Assembly (NCBI RefSeq): GCF_026891035.1 | Contig: NZ_JAPTGG010000009.1 | Coordinates: 152,103-216,102, forward strand | DNA from: Dasania phycosphaerae | GTDB taxonomy: Bacteria > Pseudomonadota > Gammaproteobacteria > Pseudomonadales > Dasaniaceae | Reading direction: 5' to 3' | DNA: 64,000 nt | Shown here: positions 60,595-64,000 of the stretch, in pieces | How the letters are laid out: every line of letters begins with the position of its first letter | Position numbering within the stretch: the stretch's first letter is position 1 | The notes under the pieces: model-generated | Database searches by the model: none | What the model saw: the letters and a program-made list of their open reading frames with translations, nothing else | What the model was told of the DNA's origin: nothing | Made by a program: the position numbers and the translations under genes

Positions 60595-62223
60595 ATGACT
60601 CAGTCTAGACATCAAAAAATACCCTATACCGTACGTCGTGACGGTACTTACTACTTCAATAAACGTTTTCCTAGTGGCACACTTCGTGTTTCGTTAAGTA
60701 CGTCCAATCGTTTACAGGCGATGCATTTCGCTGGCGGTTTGGCTTCCTTTCTTTCACAACAACAGAGGTATCGAATGCGTCTCGCTGAGTTGAAGCTTCT
60801 CGCTGCAGATTGGTTGCGTTCACAACTAGATAAACATTACATACGCCGAGCACATGAATTTGCTGTGGATGATTATGAGTTACAAATGGAGTCTGAAGTT
60901 TACGGCGAGCAACGGGACTATTGGCAGCAATGTTATAAGGTTCGTGATTACCAAATGACCAAGCCTATTGCAGACATGGTAAAACAGAAGCACACAATTG
61001 AATTAGATAATACTGAGCAACTGACATTACAGCGTTTGTTAGTACAGGCCAGTGCGGAGCTTTATGAGCGTCTAGCGACCGATAGCTTCCCCAGTGTCTT
61101 AAACTCATTGAATGCAGTTGGGTCACTCGATTTAGAGGTCGAGCCTGCCCCAGTTGATGAGGGTGAGCTTGTATCTGTACTGTTTAATAAATACTCAGAT
61201 TTAAAGATGGCCACAAAGGCCTGGAAGAATACACGGACTAAAAACGCAAACCATAATGCGTTTAAGGTTTTCCTTGAGTTAGCAGGAGACCTGCCTGTTA
61301 AACGCTTTACTAAAGAAGTAGCGCGCGATGTTGCTGCTGGTTTTGCTACATACCCTAAGAACCGATTAAAGGGTGTAAATGCGGGAAAAACGCTTAAGGA
61401 GCTGCTAAAAAGTAATGTCTCAGCAATTGACCCAACAACAGCATCAGGTCACTTCGTAAAGACATCAGCTTTTTTTAAGTGGCTTAGTGAGCAAGGGTAC
61501 ATCGACGCCAATGTATTTGATGGTCTAAACCCTGTTAAAGGTATCAAAAGGAGTACTATTAGGCGTCCTTGGGAGAAGGAAGACATACCACGCCTGTTTA
61601 ACTCTAAAGAGTATTTAGAGGGTGATTTTGGCAGCGTAAAGGTCTCAAATCGAGCGGCCTACTATTGGGCCCCATTGATCGGTCTGTACACGGGGGCGAG
61701 GTTGGAAGAAATTTGCCAGTTGAAGGCGTCTGATTTACGACAGGACGAAGGTGTTCATTATTTCAACATTCAAGAGCATAGCGGTGACGAGGAGAGCAGC
61801 TTAAAAAATAGCTCTGCCTGGCGAAGAGTGCCAATCAATAGCCACTTAATCGAGCTTGGGTTGCTTGAATATGCTGCAGGTCGTGCGCCAGAGGATCGAT
61901 TGTTTGACCTTACGTACCGCAATGATCGTTGGAGTCATAATGTAAGTATATGGTTCGGCGCATACAAAGAGCGGCAAGGGTTTAAAAAGGATAATAGTAA
62001 AGTCTTTCACTCCTTCCGTAACACAATGATACGATCATTAACTTCTGCTGATATTGAAGACTCCCGTATTATGGAAATAGTGGGGCATGAGCAAGTGAGT
62101 GAGACGCGCCGTACATACGATAGAGTTTTTCCGATTACGCAAATTAACAAAGCGATACAGCAGGTTGATTGGAGGGAGGAACTGGCGTTAATTAAATCAT
62201 GGGGTGAGATTAATTATTGCTGA
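60595..62223 (+). CDS. Tyrosine site-specific recombinase (island integrase)
   Basis: The 542-residue integrase starts with an N-terminal arm-binding part (IPYTVRRDGTYYFNKRFPSG, typical of large phage-like integrases) and has a core-binding domain near residue 210-320. Catalytic residues are visible: Arg369 (GARLEE), His472 and Arg475 (HSFRNT), a GHEQ box near 498 and the nucleophile Tyr508 (RRTYDRVF). All five are intact, so it should be active. It lies 93 bp from tRNA-Ala on the same strand, the usual layout for integration at the tRNA 3' end. The ATG at 60595 has a weak ribosome site; longer starts read through the tRNA terminator. Confidence 0.92.
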   Translation: MTQSRHQKIPYTVRRDGTYYFNKRFPSGTLRVSLSTSNRLQAMHFAGGLASFLSQQQRYRMRLAELKLLAADWLRSQLDKHYIRRAHEFAVDDYELQMESEVYGEQRDYWQQCYKVRDYQMTKPIADMVKQKHTIELDNTEQLTLQRLLVQASAELYERLATDSFPSVLNSLNAVGSLDLEVEPAPVDEGELVSVLFNKYSDLKMATKAWKNTRTKNANHNAFKVFLELAGDLPVKRFTKEVARDVAAGFATYPKNRLKGVNAGKTLKELLKSNVSAIDPTTASGHFVKTSAFFKWLSEQGYIDANVFDGLNPVKGIKRSTIRRPWEKEDIPRLFNSKEYLEGDFGSVKVSNRAAYYWAPLIGLYTGARLEEICQLKASDLRQDEGVHYFNIQEHSGDEESSLKNSSAWRRVPINSHLIELGLLEYAAGRAPEDRLFDLTYRNDRWSHNVSIWFGAYKERQGFKKDNSKVFHSFRNTMIRSLTSADIEDSRIMEIVGHEQVSETRRTYDRVFPITQINKAIQQVDWREELALIKSWGEINYC

Positions 62224-62269
62224 TTTGTGTTTTAATTAGTTGCTGTTAATTTAAAAGGAGTTTCAGTGA

Positions 62270-63877
62270 GTGCCGTATAGTGAAAAAGCCACCAAAATTA
62301 GGTCGAACCTTTCTAGGTATTCAAAGCTGCATTTTTTTAATGAAATACTAGCTTATCTTCATGCGCCTGAGGATGGCCCGTACGCTACAGCTTCAAAAAT
62401 GCCGTGGCTTTCATTTTTATTAATTGAGTGGCTTTTTCAGGTAGATGAGGTTTCGAGTCCTAGAGTGCCCTCTAGGGATAATGTTATTGCTGTATTGAAT
62501 GAAATGTACGCTTTGCAGAGTGATGCTGTTTGTTTCGAGGATGCCTTGAGTTTAGATCTGGCACTTCGTAAGATGATGATATCGCAGTTGTGGGTGCAAA
62601 AAAATCAGATTTATCATTTGTTTTCTTTAATTCGTTTGTATGCTCTTCTCACTGGTAGAGATACCTCAGAAACGTTCGCGCTTGATTTTGAATCGGCAAA
62701 TGGAATTTCTATAGATGACTTTTTCTCGCTCTGCCTTTGGTTAATGATTGCAATGGATAGGAGTAATGGTTTTATTCAATATAAAGATATTGTTCTTAAG
62801 TTGACCCCTGGGTTTGATGTTGATGTAATAGTGAGGTTTTTAAGTGTTGTTGGTATTCGTCTTGATTCAATGGAAGGGTTTTTACTGTCGAGTAAAATCT
62901 CTTCTGTCGAAAAGGAATCTTATTTTGATAGTTCAGTGCTATTTGAAAAGCCGCTAATTTTTATGGCGGACAGAGTGGTTACGCCGCATAAGAATTTATT
63001 GTCTAAGTCTATTTCTAATTATGTTCTAAATAGTTTGAAATCGTTAGATCATCAGCGATTTAAAAACAAGTTTACCAAAAGATTCGAGTGGTATGTAGGA
63101 AACTTGATAGAGGAGTTTGGCGTTGATTTTGTTAGAGAGGACGATATAAAGGAAGTGTATCGTAAGCATGGTGTCGGCGGTAAAGTGGTTGATTTCTTGA
63201 TTTCAGAAGATGGTGCTAGTGTTTTTGTTGACGCAAAAGGTGTGGAACCAAGTCGAAATATTCATGTTTCAGATAACCCTCGAGTTATTAGAGATAGGTT
63301 AAAGACGAGCTTTATAAAAGGAATTAAACAATCTTTTGAATGCTCGAATATTTTATCTAAATTAGATGATCAGGATACGACTCTTAACACTGATAAGTAT
63401 GTGTTGGTCGTTTCTCATCATGACTTTTATATATTGAACGGACGAAAGCTGCATGAAAATGTAGATCCAAATTTTTTTCCAAATTTGAACTTGACTTATG
63501 GAGAGGCTATACAAAAAGAAAATGTCTACTTTATATGTGTTGAAGATTTCGAGGGTATTCTTAATCTTTGCTCTAATATTAATAAAAGCTTGTCAAGTTT
63601 TTTGTGCTTTTGTGTGGAGCAAGACTCGAAATCTGAAACGAGAAAATTTGATGTCAGGCAGCATATAGCTGAATATTCAAAGATTAACGGACATAGTGAA
63701 TCTACTCCTATAGGGTCTAATTATATTCTTGATAGGAAAAATGAAATATTTGAGACGATTGCTTCTAAGTTAAAAAATAACGAGTCTTATTGGAGGCGAC
63801 TAGGTGCTAATGGGGTTGAGGAATATTGGGGTAAATATAAAGCAATTATTGGTGGCCTTGGAGGTGATTTAGAGTAA
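62270..63877 (+). CDS. Putative PD-(D/E)XK nuclease protein on the island, unknown family
   Basis: The 535-residue protein starts at a GTG with AAAAGGAG nine bases upstream. The first 260 residues show no known domain. The segment KVVDFLI...SVFVDAKG gives Asp308 followed by Asp321-x-Lys323, the core of PD-(D/E)XK nucleases; KRFEWYVGNLIEEFG upstream could supply the helix with the conserved Glu. The AT-rich sequence, the frequent AGG/AGA Arg codons and its place behind an integrase point to transfer and to a defence or restriction-like role. The fold call rests only on motif spacing, so function remains open. Confidence 0.6.
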   Translation: MPYSEKATKIRSNLSRYSKLHFFNEILAYLHAPEDGPYATASKMPWLSFLLIEWLFQVDEVSSPRVPSRDNVIAVLNEMYALQSDAVCFEDALSLDLALRKMMISQLWVQKNQIYHLFSLIRLYALLTGRDTSETFALDFESANGISIDDFFSLCLWLMIAMDRSNGFIQYKDIVLKLTPGFDVDVIVRFLSVVGIRLDSMEGFLLSSKISSVEKESYFDSSVLFEKPLIFMADRVVTPHKNLLSKSISNYVLNSLKSLDHQRFKNKFTKRFEWYVGNLIEEFGVDFVREDDIKEVYRKHGVGGKVVDFLISEDGASVFVDAKGVEPSRNIHVSDNPRVIRDRLKTSFIKGIKQSFECSNILSKLDDQDTTLNTDKYVLVVSHHDFYILNGRKLHENVDPNFFPNLNLTYGEAIQKENVYFICVEDFEGILNLCSNINKSLSSFLCFCVEQDSKSETRKFDVRQHIAEYSKINGHSESTPIGSNYILDRKNEIFETIASKLKNNESYWRRLGANGVEEYWGKYKAIIGGLGGDLE

Positions 63878-64000
63878 GCGCAGCACCAACCACAGGGTTT
63901 ACTTCACATCAATTTGATATTACAAAAAATTATTTGCAAAGACCCACAAGTCAATTTACCGTATCGGCAGGTTCAGGATGAATCTACTGCAAGGAAGGTA

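Noticed and set aside
63878..64000. Short frame ending QFTVSAGSG, recalling a P-loop protein start
   Set aside because: It has no start codon and stops right after the motif-like end; the 123-base tail of the window shows nothing I can support.

Overview
The window looks like a chromosomal segment of a marine gammaproteobacterium, probably near the Cellvibrionales/Spongiibacteraceae. That placement is an inference from the protein families (gcvP, hrpA, mnmC, fimV-like, an RssB-like phosphatase with a STAS partner, dusA, mlaA, gltX), the moderate GC content and the house-keeping gene order. No 16S gene is present. About 55 protein genes, one tRNA, several repeat arrays, two decayed genes and the first part of a tRNA-anchored island are visible.

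Region 1 (1-9.45 kb) is a divergent carbon-assimilation cluster. The plus strand carries mcd, ecm, meaB and ccr, the core of the ethylmalonyl-CoA pathway (crotonyl-CoA to mesaconyl-C1-CoA). The minus strand carries a CaiB-type mesaconyl-CoA C1-C4 transferase, a mesaconyl-C4-CoA hydratase-like protein and a CitE-type lyase, the set that ends the 3-hydroxypropionate bi-cycle. Together they suggest a hybrid route that turns acetyl-CoA plus CO2 into pyruvate through citramalyl-CoA, in place of the usual glyoxylate and propionyl-CoA branch. This is the most interesting finding.

Region 2 (9.5-10.8 kb) is a decayed patch: a secreted-protein gene broken at a T9 tract, a 28-codon hydrophobic mini-gene that runs into a terminator, and the remains of a voltage-gated potassium channel that has lost its selectivity filter.

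Region 3 (10.8-39.9 kb) is mostly ordinary metabolism and RNA work: gcvP and gcvT without gcvH, two LysR regulators, an FMN reductase, VF530 and SEC-C proteins, two Lrp/AsnC regulators divergent from an NhaC transporter, a Rieske oxygenase, dgkA, an M16C peptidase, glutaminyl cyclase, ComFB, mnmC, PhaJ-like MaoC, fadD, hrpA and a hydrolase.

Region 4 (40-54.7 kb) has two metal-linked systems around a signalling block. The first is an HvfABC/bufferin RiPP operon, with a precursor carrying ten EGKCG motifs, an MNIO (DUF692) enzyme and a DUF2063 partner. Then come mlaA, a PilZ protein, an RssB-like phosphatase, a STAS antagonist, TerB, tal and dusA. The second is a copper cluster: a lipoprotein, a Cys/His-rich secreted protein, multicopper oxidase CopA, CopB, a MerR regulator with a textbook operator, a copper P-type ATPase and a membrane-anchored cupredoxin.

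Region 5 (54.9-64 kb) has a Tsx/OmpK-like porin, a 135-bp tandem repeat array, a phosphoribosyltransferase, gltX, a short FimV-like protein and tRNA-Ala(GGC). The tRNA is followed directly by a tyrosine integrase and an AT-rich gene for a putative PD-(D/E)XK nuclease, the left end of a genomic island that runs out of the window.
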